DNA from: Sphingomonas sp.
GTDB lineage: Bacteria > Pseudomonadota > Alphaproteobacteria > Sphingomonadales > Sphingomonadaceae
Assembly: GCF_013816785.1 (NCBI RefSeq)
Contig: NZ_JACDDV010000011.1
Location: forward strand, 1 to 43,121
DNA length: 43,121 bases
Reading direction: 5' to 3'
The translations under genes and the position numbers were made by a program. Of this stretch, positions 32,583 to 41,861 are shown in pieces. Below the pieces are notes generated by a model, which was not told where the DNA came from, searched no databases, and saw only the letters and a list, made by a program, of their open reading frames with translations. How positions within the stretch are numbered: the stretch's first letter is position 1; every line of letters begins with the position of its first letter.

Positions 32583-32981
32583 CTAGCTGTACGCCCTTGC
32601 TTGCTCTTCGACGCGTTGGACGTTGTCGGCCAGCAATCCTCCCTCGTGGGCGACGAGGTCGAGTGGGTATTCGTGAATGAATATCATGAAGTCAGGCAGG
32701 CGATATACCTCGGCGACGGCGGCGTTGATGTCCTTCAACATCTTCCGCTTTGCATCGAGGTCACCTCCTTGCGGTCCGTGGATCAGCATCACAGGCTTGG
32801 TAGGTTCGGAGCCGAGCCCGCCATTTTGGCTAGCGCTGTCGAGCGGCCATTCGCGCAGAAATATCCGATGGTCGTCGGGGAACGGGTAAGCCTCGTGCAG
32901 TGCGCTGTAGAGCGATTGCATGAGATGCTTCTTCTGATCCAGGGCTGCTCCGAGGGGGACGTCGAGATAGGCGATGGGCAT
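32583..32981 (-). CDS. tautomerase-family protein with two fused domains
   Basis: A 132-residue protein starting MPIAYLDVPLG, where removal of Met would expose the catalytic N-terminal proline of the 4-oxalocrotonate tautomerase superfamily. An internal duplication is visible: the first half ends IFLREWPLD and the second ends IFIHEYPLD, each after an amphipathic helix (DQKKHLMQSLYSALHEAY and DAKRKMLKDINAAVAEVY). This is the two-domain arrangement of the cis-CaaD and malonate-semialdehyde-decarboxylase branches. An AAAGGAAC site supports ATG 32981. It is divergent from an HxlR regulator across 80 bases, so it is probably its target. Substrate unknown. Confidence 0.82.
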   Translation of the reverse strand: MPIAYLDVPLGAALDQKKHLMQSLYSALHEAYPFPDDHRIFLREWPLDSASQNGGLGSEPTKPVMLIHGPQGGDLDAKRKMLKDINAAVAEVYRLPDFMIFIHEYPLDLVAHEGGLLADNVQRVEEQARAYS

Positions 32982-33061
32982 GCAATGTTCCTTTGAAGTA
33001 ATAGCTTTAAAATTATGTAGCAAATAGACTTGGAAAGCAAGCTCGTGCTATTGGCCGGTCG

Positions 33062-33709
33062 ATGGCGAAGCGGAGCTACAACCAGTATTGCGCCGTCGCG
33101 CGCGGGCTCGATGTCGTTGGGGACCGCTGGACGCTGCTCCTGGTGCGAGAGCTTTTGCTGGGCCCCAAGCGATATGGTGACCTGCTGGCGGCGAGCCCCG
33201 GTATCGGCACCAACCTGCTTGCCGATCGCCTGCGCGAAATGGAGGCGCAGGGTCTCCTTGAGCGAGTAACGCTTCCCCCGCCTGCGGGATCAAACGTCTA
33301 CCGGCTGACCGATGCTGGCGTCGAGCTTGAGACCGTGGTCCGGGCGCTGGGCCGCTGGGGGCGACGCTTCATGGGCCCGCGGCGGGAGGGTGAAAAGCTG
33401 TCGACCGGAGCTTATTTCGTCGCCCTTCGAGAGCGGTTTCGGCCCGAGCGGTCCGCGAACTTGCATGAAGCTTATGAGTTCAGGGTCGACGGGCGGGTTT
33501 TCGAGGTCACGGTGAATGATGGCACCTCCACAACTGGCGAGGGAAGCGCAGTCCGGCCGGCCGCGGTGTTCACGATGGATACGCAGACGCTCAACGACAT
33601 TTTCCTGGGCCAGGTCACGGCGCGGCGAGCAATCGCGGACGAGCGGGTGGAGGTCGCAGGCGACGCGAAAGCGCTCGGTCGGTTCCAGGCGATGTTCCCT
33701 TCCGTTTGA
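33062..33709 (+). CDS. HxlR-family transcriptional regulator with C-terminal extension
   Basis: A 215-residue regulator. Residues about 8-100 are the HxlR winged helix (CAVARGLDVVGDRWTLLLVREL, then GIGTNLLADRLREMEAQGLL, then VYRLTDAG). The additional 110 residues with AYEFRVDGRVFEVTVNDG form an SCP2-like sterol-carrier fold seen in a subset of the family. HxlR proteins commonly sense aldehydes, quinones or other electrophiles and control a divergent gene. Here the divergent gene encodes a tautomerase. The inducer cannot be read. The ATG has no strong ribosome site; the mRNA leader is short. Confidence 0.87.
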   Translation: MAKRSYNQYCAVARGLDVVGDRWTLLLVRELLLGPKRYGDLLAASPGIGTNLLADRLREMEAQGLLERVTLPPPAGSNVYRLTDAGVELETVVRALGRWGRRFMGPRREGEKLSTGAYFVALRERFRPERSANLHEAYEFRVDGRVFEVTVNDGTSTTGEGSAVRPAAVFTMDTQTLNDIFLGQVTARRAIADERVEVAGDAKALGRFQAMFPSV

Positions 33710-33850
33710 CGCCTCGGCGAGGCACCATCGCCCAAACCTGATCATCAGGAAGCCGGATACTGAGCAACCTCCGGACGATCGCTTGGCATGCCTTCACCGC
33801 GTGCCTCCCGTTGTTGTCTCGCCAAGGGTGGCGACTCGCTCACCTCTGTC

Positions 33851-33867
33851 CAAGGGTACGACCCTTG
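33851..33867. other. perfect inverted repeat upstream of membrane protein gene
   Basis: CAAGGGT-ACG-ACCCTTG, a 7-bp palindrome 50 bases before the 33917 start, in the 207-base gap after the HxlR gene. It could be an operator or small hairpin; nothing else is recognisable in the gap. Confidence 0.4.
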
Positions 33868-33916
33868 CGTGACGGGCACGGGAAGCGCAGTCTGGCGCTC
33901 CTCAAGGGGGGCTGCC

Positions 33917-34381
33917 ATGACAGACGAAACGGGCATTGATATCGAACCGGGCGCGTCGACCGCTGAAGCGAACGCCGTGCCCGGCTGGTTCTGGGTCGCG
34001 GCGGTGGCCGTGCTGCTGTGGGAGGCAGTGGGCTGCTTCATGTACGTCAGCCAGGTGACGACCGATCCGGCAACGCTGCCGCTCGACCAGCGGGCGATGT
34101 GGGCCGCGACGCCGGCGTGGATGATTGGGGCCTATGCGGTCGCGGTGTGGGTGGGACTGATCGGCGCGGTGCTGCTGCTGATGCGCAGGCGGCTGGCGGC
34201 GCCTGTGTTGCTAGTGTCGCTGATCGCGGTGGTGGTACAATTCAGTGCGCTGGCGCTGGTGCCGCAGCTGCGCGAGACTACCTCGTCGGATATGCTGGCG
34301 GTGCCGATTTTCATCATCATCGCCGGCTATATCATCTGGCAGTTCGCCAAGCTGTCGAGCAAGCGCGGCTGGCTGCGCTGA
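33917..34381 (+). CDS. small four-helix membrane protein of unknown function
   Basis: A 154-residue inner-membrane protein with four hydrophobic segments: WFWVAAVAVLLWEAVGCFMY, MIGAYAVAVWVGLIGAVLLL, APVLLVSLIAVVVQFSALAL and MLAVPIFIIIAGYIIWQF. A short acidic N-terminal tail precedes the first. The start at 33917 has AGGGGGG a few bases upstream, and the longer frame lacks one. No known domain is recognised; it resembles small sphingomonad membrane proteins of unknown role. panB follows 53 bases downstream. Confidence 0.75.
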   Translation: MTDETGIDIEPGASTAEANAVPGWFWVAAVAVLLWEAVGCFMYVSQVTTDPATLPLDQRAMWAATPAWMIGAYAVAVWVGLIGAVLLLMRRRLAAPVLLVSLIAVVVQFSALALVPQLRETTSSDMLAVPIFIIIAGYIIWQFAKLSSKRGWLR

Positions 34382-34434
34382 GGCCGAGGCCAAGAGGACT
34401 GGCTGCGCGGCGGGGCAACGGTTAGAACGCAACC

Positions 34435-35307
34435 ATGTCCACCTTCACCATCGACAGCGGCACCAGCCGCGCGACGCCCTCTCCTGTGCCCGGCAAGCGG
34501 GTGACCGTCCCCGCGATTCGGGCGCGCAAGAATGGCGGCTCTACCACCGAGCCGCTGGTCATGCTCACCGCCTACACGATGCGGATGGCGCAGCTGCTCG
34601 ACCCGCACTGCGACATTCTGCTGGTTGGGGATAGCCTGGGCCAGGTCATCTACGGACTGCCTTCGACTCTGCCGGTGACGCTCGATATGATGTGCGCGCA
34701 TGGCGCGGCGGTGGTGCGCGGCAGCTTTCACAGCCTGGTCGTCGTCGACATGCCGTTCGGCAGCTATGAATCCTCGCCCGAACAGGCGTTCGCCAGCGCG
34801 AGCCGGGTAATGGCCGAAACCGGCTGCTCGGCGGTCAAGCTTGAGGGCGGCGTGGCGATGGCCGGCTCGATCGCGTTTCTGGGCGCGCGCGGGATTCCGG
34901 TGATGGGCCATGTCGGGCTCACACCGCAGGCGGTCAACGCGCTCGGTGGTTATGGCGCGCGGGGCAAGAGCCAAGCCGAACATGCCAAGATTCTCGACGA
35001 TGCCAAGGCGGTGGCCCAGGCGGGTGCGTTTGCTTGCGTAGTCGAAGGGGTGCTCGAGCCGTTGGCCGACGCGGCGACCGCCTCGCTCGACATTCCGGTG
35101 ATCGGTATCGGCGCGTCGGCCAAATGCGACGGCCAGGTGCTGGTGACGGAGGACATGCTCGGCCTGTTCGAGCGCACGCCCCGTTTCGTCAAACGCTACG
35201 CCGACCTGGCGACCGAAATCGGCGAGGCGGCGGCAGCCTATGCAAGCGAAGTACGCGGCCGGAACTTCCCCACGGTGGAGCAAACTTACCAACCAAAGGG
35301 AGCATAG
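34435..35307 (+). CDS. panB: 3-methyl-2-oxobutanoate hydroxymethyltransferase
   Basis: A 290-residue TIM-barrel enzyme making ketopantoate for pantothenate and CoA synthesis. Family motifs are [13 protein letters not shown], the metal-binding [31 protein letters not shown] and MGHVGLTPQ, and the IGIGAS loop. The N-terminal 25 residues are variable and may be slightly over-long. panC is not adjacent. A hairpin without a T-run (35358-35380) follows. Confidence 0.96.
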   Translation: MSTFTIDSGTSRATPSPVPGKRVTVPAIRARKNGGSTTEPLVMLTAYTMRMAQLLDPHCDILLVGDSLGQVIYGLPSTLPVTLDMMCAHGAAVVRGSFHSLVVVDMPFGSYESSPEQAFASASRVMAETGCSAVKLEGGVAMAGSIAFLGARGIPVMGHVGLTPQAVNALGGYGARGKSQAEHAKILDDAKAVAQAGAFACVVEGVLEPLADAATASLDIPVIGIGASAKCDGQVLVTEDMLGLFERTPRFVKRYADLATEIGEAAAAYASEVRGRNFPTVEQTYQPKGA

Positions 35308-35357
35308 CGCTGAGCTTTTGCTTGTAGCGCCGAAGTCGATGCCCGCGGAATAGCTTG

Positions 35358-35380
35358 GGGCGGAGGTTGACTCTCCGCCC
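35358..35380. terminator. hairpin between convergent panB and cupin gene
   Basis: GGGCGGAG, a seven-base loop, CTCCGCCC. A perfect 8-bp stem between two converging genes, with no T-run on either side. A shared terminator is plausible. Confidence 0.4.
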
Positions 35381-35409
35381 TGTCGCTCGCGGTCATATCG
35401 AGGATCAGT

Positions 35410-35892
35410 TTAGTGGCAGGTGGGGGGGGAATCCTCGTCACGAAAATCACGCGGATCGGTGCTTGGCGCGATTGAAGTTACATAAACAATGGCGCCTGCG
35501 GCGCTCGAGGCCTCGACCGCCATGTCCCCGCCTTCGACAAATACCGCCCCATTGGACAAGCCAGGGCCATAGTCTTTGGAGCCGCAATTTGCGTCGGTGA
35601 GAGTGAGACGACCCGACTGAACAGCCACGATTACCATGCCGGGATGGTGATGCCATCCACTGCGCGCTCCGGCCGCAAAAACAAGCTTCTGCATAGAAAC
35701 ATCTGTCGGGCCCTTGGTTTGGAACTTGATCCGGTCGCTGTTGATATGCCCTTGGCCATCATAGTCGGCTGCAACAAACGTAGTTGGCGTGATGCCGGAC
35801 GGGGATGTTGCGAGCGCCGCCGATGCCATCGGGATGGCCACGGTAAGTCCGAGTAACGCGGTGCAAAGCTTAAATTGTTTGGAATTCAACAT
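35410..35892 (-). CDS. exported cupin-fold protein
   Basis: A 160-residue protein with a signal peptide (TALLGLTVAIPMASAALA, cleavage near residue 28). The cupin motif is visible as SGWHHHPGMVIVAVQSGRLTL (metal-binding histidines) and a second strand pair NGAVFVEGGDMAVEA, with two cysteines (NCGS and the C-terminal PTCH). Cupins in the periplasm may bind metal ions or small ligands. AGGAGGG precedes the ATG. The gene is monocistronic and faces panB. The substrate is unknown. Confidence 0.82.
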   Translation of the reverse strand: MLNSKQFKLCTALLGLTVAIPMASAALATSPSGITPTTFVAADYDGQGHINSDRIKFQTKGPTDVSMQKLVFAAGARSGWHHHPGMVIVAVQSGRLTLTDANCGSKDYGPGLSNGAVFVEGGDMAVEASSAAGAIVYVTSIAPSTDPRDFRDEDSPPTCH

Positions 35893-36169
35893 GGTGCCCT
35901 CCTGCCAGTTTGAAAGGTCGGCACGTAAGCTAGTCGACCTGCAAGGGGTTTTATCAGTGAACTCCGAGTCGCGCCTAACAGAAAATTAACCAGGATTAAT
36001 GCGATGTTTATGCTTTGAATTGAGCCGGCGTTCGGTTGCGCGGTTCAAGCGCTTGCCCCTTTGCCTTTGCGCCGCTTGGCGCTAGACGAGGCGCCGCCAG
36101 CTTCCGTTCATCCAGGGTGGGGAAGGAAGCGATGCGGCGCATCCCACCAGTGCACTAAGAGGATCCACG

Positions 36170-36883
36170 TTGGCGCTTCCCCCCGATCAGGCCGAAACCT
36201 TCGTTCGCGAAGTCGACGAGAATCTGCGCCGCGACCAGGTGCGCGATGCCGCCCGGCGCTACGGCAAGTGGATCCTCGTCGCGGTCGTTCTGTTCCTCGC
36301 CGCAGTCGGCGGATACCTCTATTGGCAGTATCGCCAGTCGGAGCGCGCCAGCGACGATAGCGAAGCGGTCTCGGCCGCACTCGACAAGGTGACCTCGGGC
36401 AATGTCAAGGAAGCGGCGGCCGAGCTCGTGCCGCTTGGCGGGTCGACCAACGATGTCACGCGCGCCTCGGCCTTGCTCGCCCGCGCGGCGCTCGCGACCC
36501 GGCAGAACGACCGTAAGACCGCCAGCGATCTCTACCAGCAGGTCGCGGCGGACGAGGGGCTGCCGCAGCCGTTCCGCGACCTTGCCACGGTGCGCGGCAC
36601 GGCGGTCGATTTCGATACCATGAAGCCCGACGCGGCGATCGCCCGGCTCGCCCCGCTCGCCCAGTCGGGCAATGCCTTTTTCGGTACCGCCGGAGAGATG
36701 ACCGCGATGGCCATGCTGGCCAAGGGCGACAAGGCCGGCGCCGGAGCGCTGTTCGCCAAGATTGCCGCCGACAAGCAAGTGCCCGAAACCATTCGTAGCC
36801 GCGCGGTTCAGATCGCCGGCTCGCTGGGGGTCGATGCGTCGGCCTTCCTGCCCGGCGATCCCGCCGCCACTCCTGCCCGTTAG
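36170..36883 (+). CDS. YfgM-like TPR membrane protein
   Basis: A 237-residue protein with a short cytosolic N-terminus, one transmembrane helix (34-52, WILVAVVLFLAAVGGYLYW) and a periplasmic tetratricopeptide-type helical domain. YfgM of E. coli is an ancillary SecYEG/PpiD partner, and the yfgM-bamB-der order is conserved. The start codon is TTG at 36170, set by AGAGGA about seven bases upstream; no ATG or GTG is better placed. bamB follows after 12 bases. Function by family; the partner is inferred. Confidence 0.9.
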   Translation: MALPPDQAETFVREVDENLRRDQVRDAARRYGKWILVAVVLFLAAVGGYLYWQYRQSERASDDSEAVSAALDKVTSGNVKEAAAELVPLGGSTNDVTRASALLARAALATRQNDRKTASDLYQQVAADEGLPQPFRDLATVRGTAVDFDTMKPDAAIARLAPLAQSGNAFFGTAGEMTAMAMLAKGDKAGAGALFAKIAADKQVPETIRSRAVQIAGSLGVDASAFLPGDPAATPAR

Positions 36884-36895
36884 GAACGACGACTC

Positions 36896-38224
36896 ATGCG
36901 TCACTTTTCCCGCCTGACCCTCCTCATCCTGTCGGCCAGCATGATTGCCGGCTGCGCAGGCGGCCCGTTCAAGAAGAAGCCGCCGGCGAAGCTGCTCGGC
37001 GAGCGCGTCGCGGTGCTGGTCAACGAGGCCGATATTGAAATCGACCCGGCGACCGCCGCTCTTCCCGTCTCGCTGCCCGCGGCAGTCGTCAACGACAGCT
37101 GGGCGCAGTCGGGCGGCAACGCGCGCAAATCGGTCGGCCATGTCGCGCTCGGGGCCGCGCTCGGCGTCGCCTGGACCGCCTCGATCGGCGAAGGCAGCGG
37201 CAAGAAGGGCCGGCTCGGCGGCGGCCCGGTGGTCGCCGACGGCAAGGTCTTCACGATGGACACCAACGGCGTCGTGCGAGCCTTCGATGCGGCGCGGGGC
37301 ACGGTCTTGTGGCAAACGCGGTTCGGCGACGCCGGCCAGAACGCGAGCTCACTCTACGGCGGCGGTGTCGCCTTCGACGGTGGCCGAGTCTATGCCACCA
37401 ACGGTCTTGGCTATGTCGCTGCGCTCGATGCCGGCAGCGGCGCGGCGGTGTGGACGGTGCGGCCGGGCGGACCGATGCGGGGCGAGCCGTCGGTCGAGGG
37501 CGGCAACGTCTATGTGATGAGCCAGGACAATCAAATCTACTCGCTCAAGGCTACCGACGGGACGACCAACTGGTCGAACGCCGCCGCGCTGGAAATCGCC
37601 GGCGTGTCGGGCGCCGCGGCGCCGGCGATCGCGCTGGGCACGGTGGTCGCCGGCTTCTCGAGCGGCGAACTCAACGCCTATCGCTACGAAAATGGCCGTA
37701 TGGTGTGGCAGGACGCGCTGTCGCGGACGTCGATTACCACCAGCGTTTCATCGCTAAGCGACATCGACGCCGACCCTGTGATCGACAATGGCGCGGTCTA
37801 TGCGGTCGGCCAGGGCGGGCGGATGGTCGCACTCGACCTCAATTCGGGCCAGCGCATCTGGGAATTGAACTTCGGTGGCATCGCTACGCCGTGGGTCGCG
37901 GGCGACTGGCTGTTCGCGGTCAACGACCGGGGTCAGCTGATCGCGGTCTCTCGCGCGACCGGCAAGATCAAGTGGATCAACCAGCTGCCGCGTTACGAGA
38001 AAATGAAAAAGAAGACCGGGTCGATTACCTATGTCGGGCCGGTGCTGGCCGGCGACCGGCTGATCCTCGCCGGATCGAACGGCGCGCTGATCAACGTCAA
38101 TCCCGCCGATGGCAGCTTCCAGAGCCAGGTCGATTTGAAGCAGGGGATAAGCTTCCAGCCGGTGGTCGCCAACAATACGCTCTACCTTCTGACCGATGGC
38201 GGCAATCTGATCGCGTACCGCTAA
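36896..38224 (+). CDS. bamB: outer-membrane assembly lipoprotein BamB
   Basis: A 442-residue lipoprotein. The signal peptide ends at the lipobox MIAGC with C20. The mature part is a PQQ-type beta-propeller with repeated W-x-x-x-x-G blades (VLWQTRFGD, AAVWTVRPGG, MVWQDALSR, IWELNFGG, KWINQLPR) and the aspartate-rich turns between them. BamB scaffolds the beta-barrel assembly complex with BamA. It lies between the yfgM-like gene and der in the usual order, and lspA and bamF elsewhere in the window act in the same pathway. Confidence 0.94.
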   Translation: MRHFSRLTLLILSASMIAGCAGGPFKKKPPAKLLGERVAVLVNEADIEIDPATAALPVSLPAAVVNDSWAQSGGNARKSVGHVALGAALGVAWTASIGEGSGKKGRLGGGPVVADGKVFTMDTNGVVRAFDAARGTVLWQTRFGDAGQNASSLYGGGVAFDGGRVYATNGLGYVAALDAGSGAAVWTVRPGGPMRGEPSVEGGNVYVMSQDNQIYSLKATDGTTNWSNAAALEIAGVSGAAAPAIALGTVVAGFSSGELNAYRYENGRMVWQDALSRTSITTSVSSLSDIDADPVIDNGAVYAVGQGGRMVALDLNSGQRIWELNFGGIATPWVAGDWLFAVNDRGQLIAVSRATGKIKWINQLPRYEKMKKKTGSITYVGPVLAGDRLILAGSNGALINVNPADGSFQSQVDLKQGISFQPVVANNTLYLLTDGGNLIAYR

Positions 38225-38264
38225 GGTTGACGCCTAGCTGGGGGACGGGCAGGGGGTCGGCTCC

Positions 38265-39617
38265 ATGCCCCAACCTACCGTCGCCATCGTCGGCCGCCCC
38301 AACGTCGGCAAATCGACGCTGTTCAATCGCCTTGTCGGCAAGCGATCGGCGTTGGTCGACGACCGGCCGGGCGTGACTCGCGACCGGCGCGAGGGGACGG
38401 GCGAACTGCTCGGCCTGGAATTTCGGGTGATGGACACCGCCGGGTTCGAGGATGAAGATCCGCAGACCCTGCCGGGGCGGATGCGCGCGCAGACCGAGGC
38501 GGCGGTGCGCGAGGCGGATGTCGCACTGTTCCTGATCGACGGGCGCGAGGGGCTGACTCCGCTCGACGAGGAGATCGCGCGCTGGCTGCGCAGCGAGAAT
38601 ACGCCGGTGCTGGTCGCGGCCAACAAGTCCGAAGGAAACGCAGGGGAGAACGGCCGGCTCGAGGCGTTCGCGCTCGGATTTGGCGAGCCGTTTTCGCTGT
38701 CGGCCGAGCATGGCGAAGGGCTGGTCGACCTGTTCGAGGCGCTGCGCCCGCATATCGAGCGCGAGGAGGGCGAGGACGAGGAACCCGACGACGAGGAAGG
38801 CGGGCCGCTCAAGCTGGCCATCGTCGGCCGGCCAAATGCGGGCAAATCGACGCTAGTCAACATGATGCTGGGCGAGGAGCGGATGATCACCGGTCCCGAG
38901 GCGGGGATTACGCGCGATTCGATCACCATCGACTGGAATTGGAACGACAAGCCGGTGCGTCTGGTCGACACGGCGGGCCTCAGGAAGCGCGCGCGGGTCG
39001 AGGACAAGCTGGAGAAATTGTCGGCGTGGGACACCAAGCGGGCGATCGACCACGCCGAGGTTGTCGTTCTGCTGCTCGACGCGACACGGGGGCTCGAATC
39101 GCAGGATTTGCGAATCGCCGACCAAGTGCTCGAGGAAGGCCGCGCGCTGGTCATCGCCCTGAACAAATGGGATGTCGCCGAAGGCGCGTCGGCACTGTTT
39201 AACGGAGTCAAGGCGGCGCTCGAGGAAGGGCTCAGCCAGCTGCGCGGCGTGCCGCTGATGACCGTGTCGGGCAAGACCGGCAAGGGCATCGACCAACTGT
39301 TGGGCGCAGCGTTCGAGGTGCGCGAGAATTGGTCGCGGCGGGTGACCACCGGCGAGCTCAACCGCTGGTTCGAACGCGCGGTCGAGACCAACCCGCCGCC
39401 CGCGCCGGGGGGCAAGCGGATCAAATTGCGCTATATCACGCAGGTGAAAGCGCGGCCGCCGAGCTTCGTCATCTTCGGGACGCGGGTCGATCAACTGCCG
39501 ATGAGCTACCAGCGCTATTTGCTCAATTCTATGCGGCGCGATCTTAAGTTGGGTCCGGTGCCCCTGCGCCTGACTCTGCGCTCACCGAAGAACCCGTTCG
39601 ACGACAAAGGTCAATAA
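38265..39617 (+). CDS. der: ribosome-associated double-domain GTPase Der/EngA
   Basis: A 450-residue GTPase for 50S subunit assembly. The first P-loop, GRPNVGKS, is at 10-17 with DTAG (57-60) and NKSE (120-123) after it. The second, GRPNAGKS, is at 188-195 with DTAG and NKWD. An acidic linker (about 165-180, REEGEDEEPDDEEGG) separates them, and a KH-like domain with IKLRYITQVKARPPSFVIFG ends the protein. It is 40 bases after bamB. No unusual residue is seen. Confidence 0.97.
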   Translation: MPQPTVAIVGRPNVGKSTLFNRLVGKRSALVDDRPGVTRDRREGTGELLGLEFRVMDTAGFEDEDPQTLPGRMRAQTEAAVREADVALFLIDGREGLTPLDEEIARWLRSENTPVLVAANKSEGNAGENGRLEAFALGFGEPFSLSAEHGEGLVDLFEALRPHIEREEGEDEEPDDEEGGPLKLAIVGRPNAGKSTLVNMMLGEERMITGPEAGITRDSITIDWNWNDKPVRLVDTAGLRKRARVEDKLEKLSAWDTKRAIDHAEVVVLLLDATRGLESQDLRIADQVLEEGRALVIALNKWDVAEGASALFNGVKAALEEGLSQLRGVPLMTVSGKTGKGIDQLLGAAFEVRENWSRRVTTGELNRWFERAVETNPPPAPGGKRIKLRYITQVKARPPSFVIFGTRVDQLPMSYQRYLLNSMRRDLKLGPVPLRLTLRSPKNPFDDKGQ

Positions 39618-39693
39618 GGGATCATTTACCCTTTGGCGTGTAGGAAAGGCTCGTGGGACTGCGCCCCGATCGGGCGCGCGCGGGAGCGACGGG

Positions 39694-40131
39694 TTGGAAG
39701 ACGGGCTGGACATTGTCGATTGGGTGCATTTCGAGAAGAACCGGGCGGAGCTTGGCCCTAGCTTCATCAAAATCCTCAGCTATTTTCGCGAAGACGGCGC
39801 CAAGAGCGTGCTCGAGATCGAGCAGGCGATGCATGAGCAGAACACCATCGCGCTGGTCATTCCCGCCCACACGCTGAAGGGCGAGGCGCGCCAGTTCGGC
39901 GCCGAGCCGCTCGCCCTGGTCGCCGAAAATATCGAGCAGGTCGCGCGCTTCTGCATCGAAACCCATGCCTTTCCCGATCATCTAATCCCCGACGTGGTTG
40001 AGCTGCGCCGATTGTGGCGTGAGACGATCGAGCTGTTTGAGAAGGAAACCAACCCGCTGCAGACCCGCTCGGCAGCCGCCTCCGGGGGCTTCGGCCGCAA
40101 GGTCAGCAACCAGGGGTTCGGGCGAATCTAA
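39694..40131 (+). CDS. Hpt-domain phosphotransfer protein
   Basis: A 145-residue protein with a single Hpt domain: the phosphorylatable H59 in PAHTLKGEARQFGA and flanking helices FIKILSYFREDGAKSVLEIEQAM and LALVAENIEQVARF. Hpt proteins relay phosphate between histidine kinases and response regulators. The C-terminal 25 residues are low complexity. TTG 39694 has GGGAG about eight bases upstream and no ATG is well placed. No kinase or regulator gene is adjacent, so partners are unknown. It is separated from der by 76 bases and converges with the DUF418 gene, overlapping four bases. Confidence 0.87.
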   Translation: MEDGLDIVDWVHFEKNRAELGPSFIKILSYFREDGAKSVLEIEQAMHEQNTIALVIPAHTLKGEARQFGAEPLALVAENIEQVARFCIETHAFPDHLIPDVVELRRLWRETIELFEKETNPLQTRSAAASGGFGRKVSNQGFGRI

Positions 40132-41351
40132 CGGCGCATCGGTTGCGGTTGCCACCGCGCCAGACTTCGCCACAGCCATTCGAATGGACCGTAGTAGAAG
40201 CGCTTCAACCACGGTTCGGACCAACCCAGCATCAGCAGCCACATCGGCGCGACTATCAACCACAACTGGGCGCGGCCGAGCGCCCCGAACCAGCCAAGAC
40301 CATAGCCGTAGAACAGGCTGGTCATGGCGATGCTGGTGCCGAGATAATTGGTGAAGGCAGCGCGCCCGGTCGCGGCGATGCGATCGACCAGCCAGCCGCC
40401 GGGTCGCGTGGTCAGGATCACCAGCGCGGCGATCGCCACCACCATAAGCGGTCGAAATAGCGCGCTGACCGCCATCGACAGCATGATCGCGGGCACCGCG
40501 AAATCGCTTCCCCACTGGATCGCCGCCAGCACCAGAAAGACGGGGATGGTGATGGCAAACCCTATCCGCATTATCCGGCGATAATCGGCGTCGGCCCACT
40601 CGCCGGTAAAAAACCCATTTTTGAGCAACGCCATGCCGAACAGCAGGTTGGCGATCACTTCCCAGCCAAAGCGGCTGAGCGTTAGCAGCGGCTCGGTGGT
40701 GCGATGGGTCAATTTGTCGAACGAGATCGACCACCAATTGCTGCGATAGAGCGCCAGGCAGTGGGTTAGCTGGTCGGGTGTCGGCACGCCGATGCCCTCG
40801 CTCATTTGCGCCCACTGCCTCGCTGCCTCGACACTCGTACCGGCGGCGGCGCTGGCCTGGGCGAAGGCCATGGCGAAGAAGGCGAACAGCGCGAATTGGA
40901 CGGCAGTCAGGATCGCGCCCCATTTGATCAGAGTCGGCGCGGGCTGATCGCGGAAGAACCAGGCGATCATGCCGAGCGAGGCGTAGCCAGTAAGGATATC
41001 GCCGTACCAAATAAAGTAGAAGTGGAGGTAGCCGAACAGCAACAGCCACAGCATGCGGCTGAAATGGATTCGCGCCGCCGATTCTCCGCCGGCGCGAGCC
41101 CGATCAATGACCAGCAACATGCTTGCCCCGAACAGGAACGAAAACAAGCCGCGCATCTTGCCGTCGAACAGGACATAGCTGACCAGCCAGCTGATCAGAT
41201 CGGCCGGGCCGTTAGTGCCGTAGGCCCGCGGGTTGAGATAGGCCGCGTCGGGCATGGCGAACGCGACGATGTTCATCGCCAGGATGCCCACCACCGCCAC
41301 CCCGCGGATGATGTCGAGGGTGGCGAGGCGCTGCCCCCCGGCGGCGGTCAT
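40128..41351 (-). CDS. DUF418-domain membrane protein
   Basis: A 407-residue integral membrane protein of about ten helices. The N-terminus RLATLDIIRGVAVVGILAMN and the GKMRGLFSFLFGASM loop are the hallmarks of the YeiB/DUF418 family, and the C-terminal third carries the DUF418 region (TNYLGTSIAMTSLFYGYGLG). These proteins resemble acyltransferase-3 membrane proteins, but their reaction is not known. The start overlaps the stop of the preceding gene (ATGA, 41348-41351), a coupled pair. The long frame further upstream is antisense. Confidence 0.9.
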   Translation of the reverse strand: MTAAGGQRLATLDIIRGVAVVGILAMNIVAFAMPDAAYLNPRAYGTNGPADLISWLVSYVLFDGKMRGLFSFLFGASMLLVIDRARAGGESAARIHFSRMLWLLLFGYLHFYFIWYGDILTGYASLGMIAWFFRDQPAPTLIKWGAILTAVQFALFAFFAMAFAQASAAAGTSVEAARQWAQMSEGIGVPTPDQLTHCLALYRSNWWSISFDKLTHRTTEPLLTLSRFGWEVIANLLFGMALLKNGFFTGEWADADYRRIMRIGFAITIPVFLVLAAIQWGSDFAVPAIMLSMAVSALFRPLMVVAIAALVILTTRPGGWLVDRIAATGRAAFTNYLGTSIAMTSLFYGYGLGWFGALGRAQLWLIVAPMWLLMLGWSEPWLKRFYYGPFEWLWRSLARWQPQPMRR

Positions 41352-41797
41352 GCCGCGGGTTTGGCGCCCAGGCCTCGCGCCGCGATCAGCGCGATGGGGA
41401 TGCCGACCAGTACGATATGGCAGAACAGCTGGGTCGCGATCGACAGCGGCTTGGGCGGCCAGCCGCCGAAGCGCAGCGGCACGACGATCAGGTTCATCAC
41501 GACATAGGTGACAAGGCCGTAGATCACGCCCAATTTGATCGGCGCGGCGGTCAGCGCGGGCCAGTTGCGCGCGGCGAGCACGAACACCGCGGCCATGATT
41601 GCCATCAGTGCGAAGTGGGTCACAAGCCCAAGACAGGCGCCGCCCGTGCCCCACTGGGTCGCATCGGGGAAGGGACCGGAAGCGACGCCGCGCAGCATGT
41701 CGGCGGGGGCTTTATGATAAAATAAGGTGAGTAAGGTCGCGGCAAGAATGTCGAGCGTGCCCGCTGCCAGCGTGGCGAGTGCGATCGTGCGGCCCAT
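41348..41797 (-). CDS. small membrane protein coupled to the DUF418 gene
   Basis: A 149-residue protein with four hydrophobic segments (IALATLAAGTLDILAATLLTL, FALMAIMAAVFVLAA, LGVIYGLVTYVVMNLIVVPL and LFCHIVLVGIPIALIAARGL). An RFGG loop and conserved H/N residues resemble small YagU/DUF1440-like membrane proteins, but I do not assign the family firmly. It is the first gene of a two-gene transcript with the DUF418 protein, overlapped by four bases. Confidence 0.75.
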   Translation of the reverse strand: MGRTIALATLAAGTLDILAATLLTLFYHKAPADMLRGVASGPFPDATQWGTGGACLGLVTHFALMAIMAAVFVLAARNWPALTAAPIKLGVIYGLVTYVVMNLIVVPLRFGGWPPKPLSIATQLFCHIVLVGIPIALIAARGLGAKPAA

Positions 41798-41861
41798 CGA
41801 TTATTCCCCCTCTGATTGGATCGACGGAACGAATGCGAAATCGGCGGCGCTGTCAATCGGC

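Noticed and set aside
36110-36160. GGAAGGAAGC within a folded-looking intergenic stretch, resembling the core of the bacterial SRP RNA
   Set aside because: The conserved AGCAGCC and the symmetric internal loop are absent, and the flanks do not pair as a long helix. GCTTCC/GGAAGC pairing gives a different structure. It is more likely part of the leader of the yfgM-like gene.
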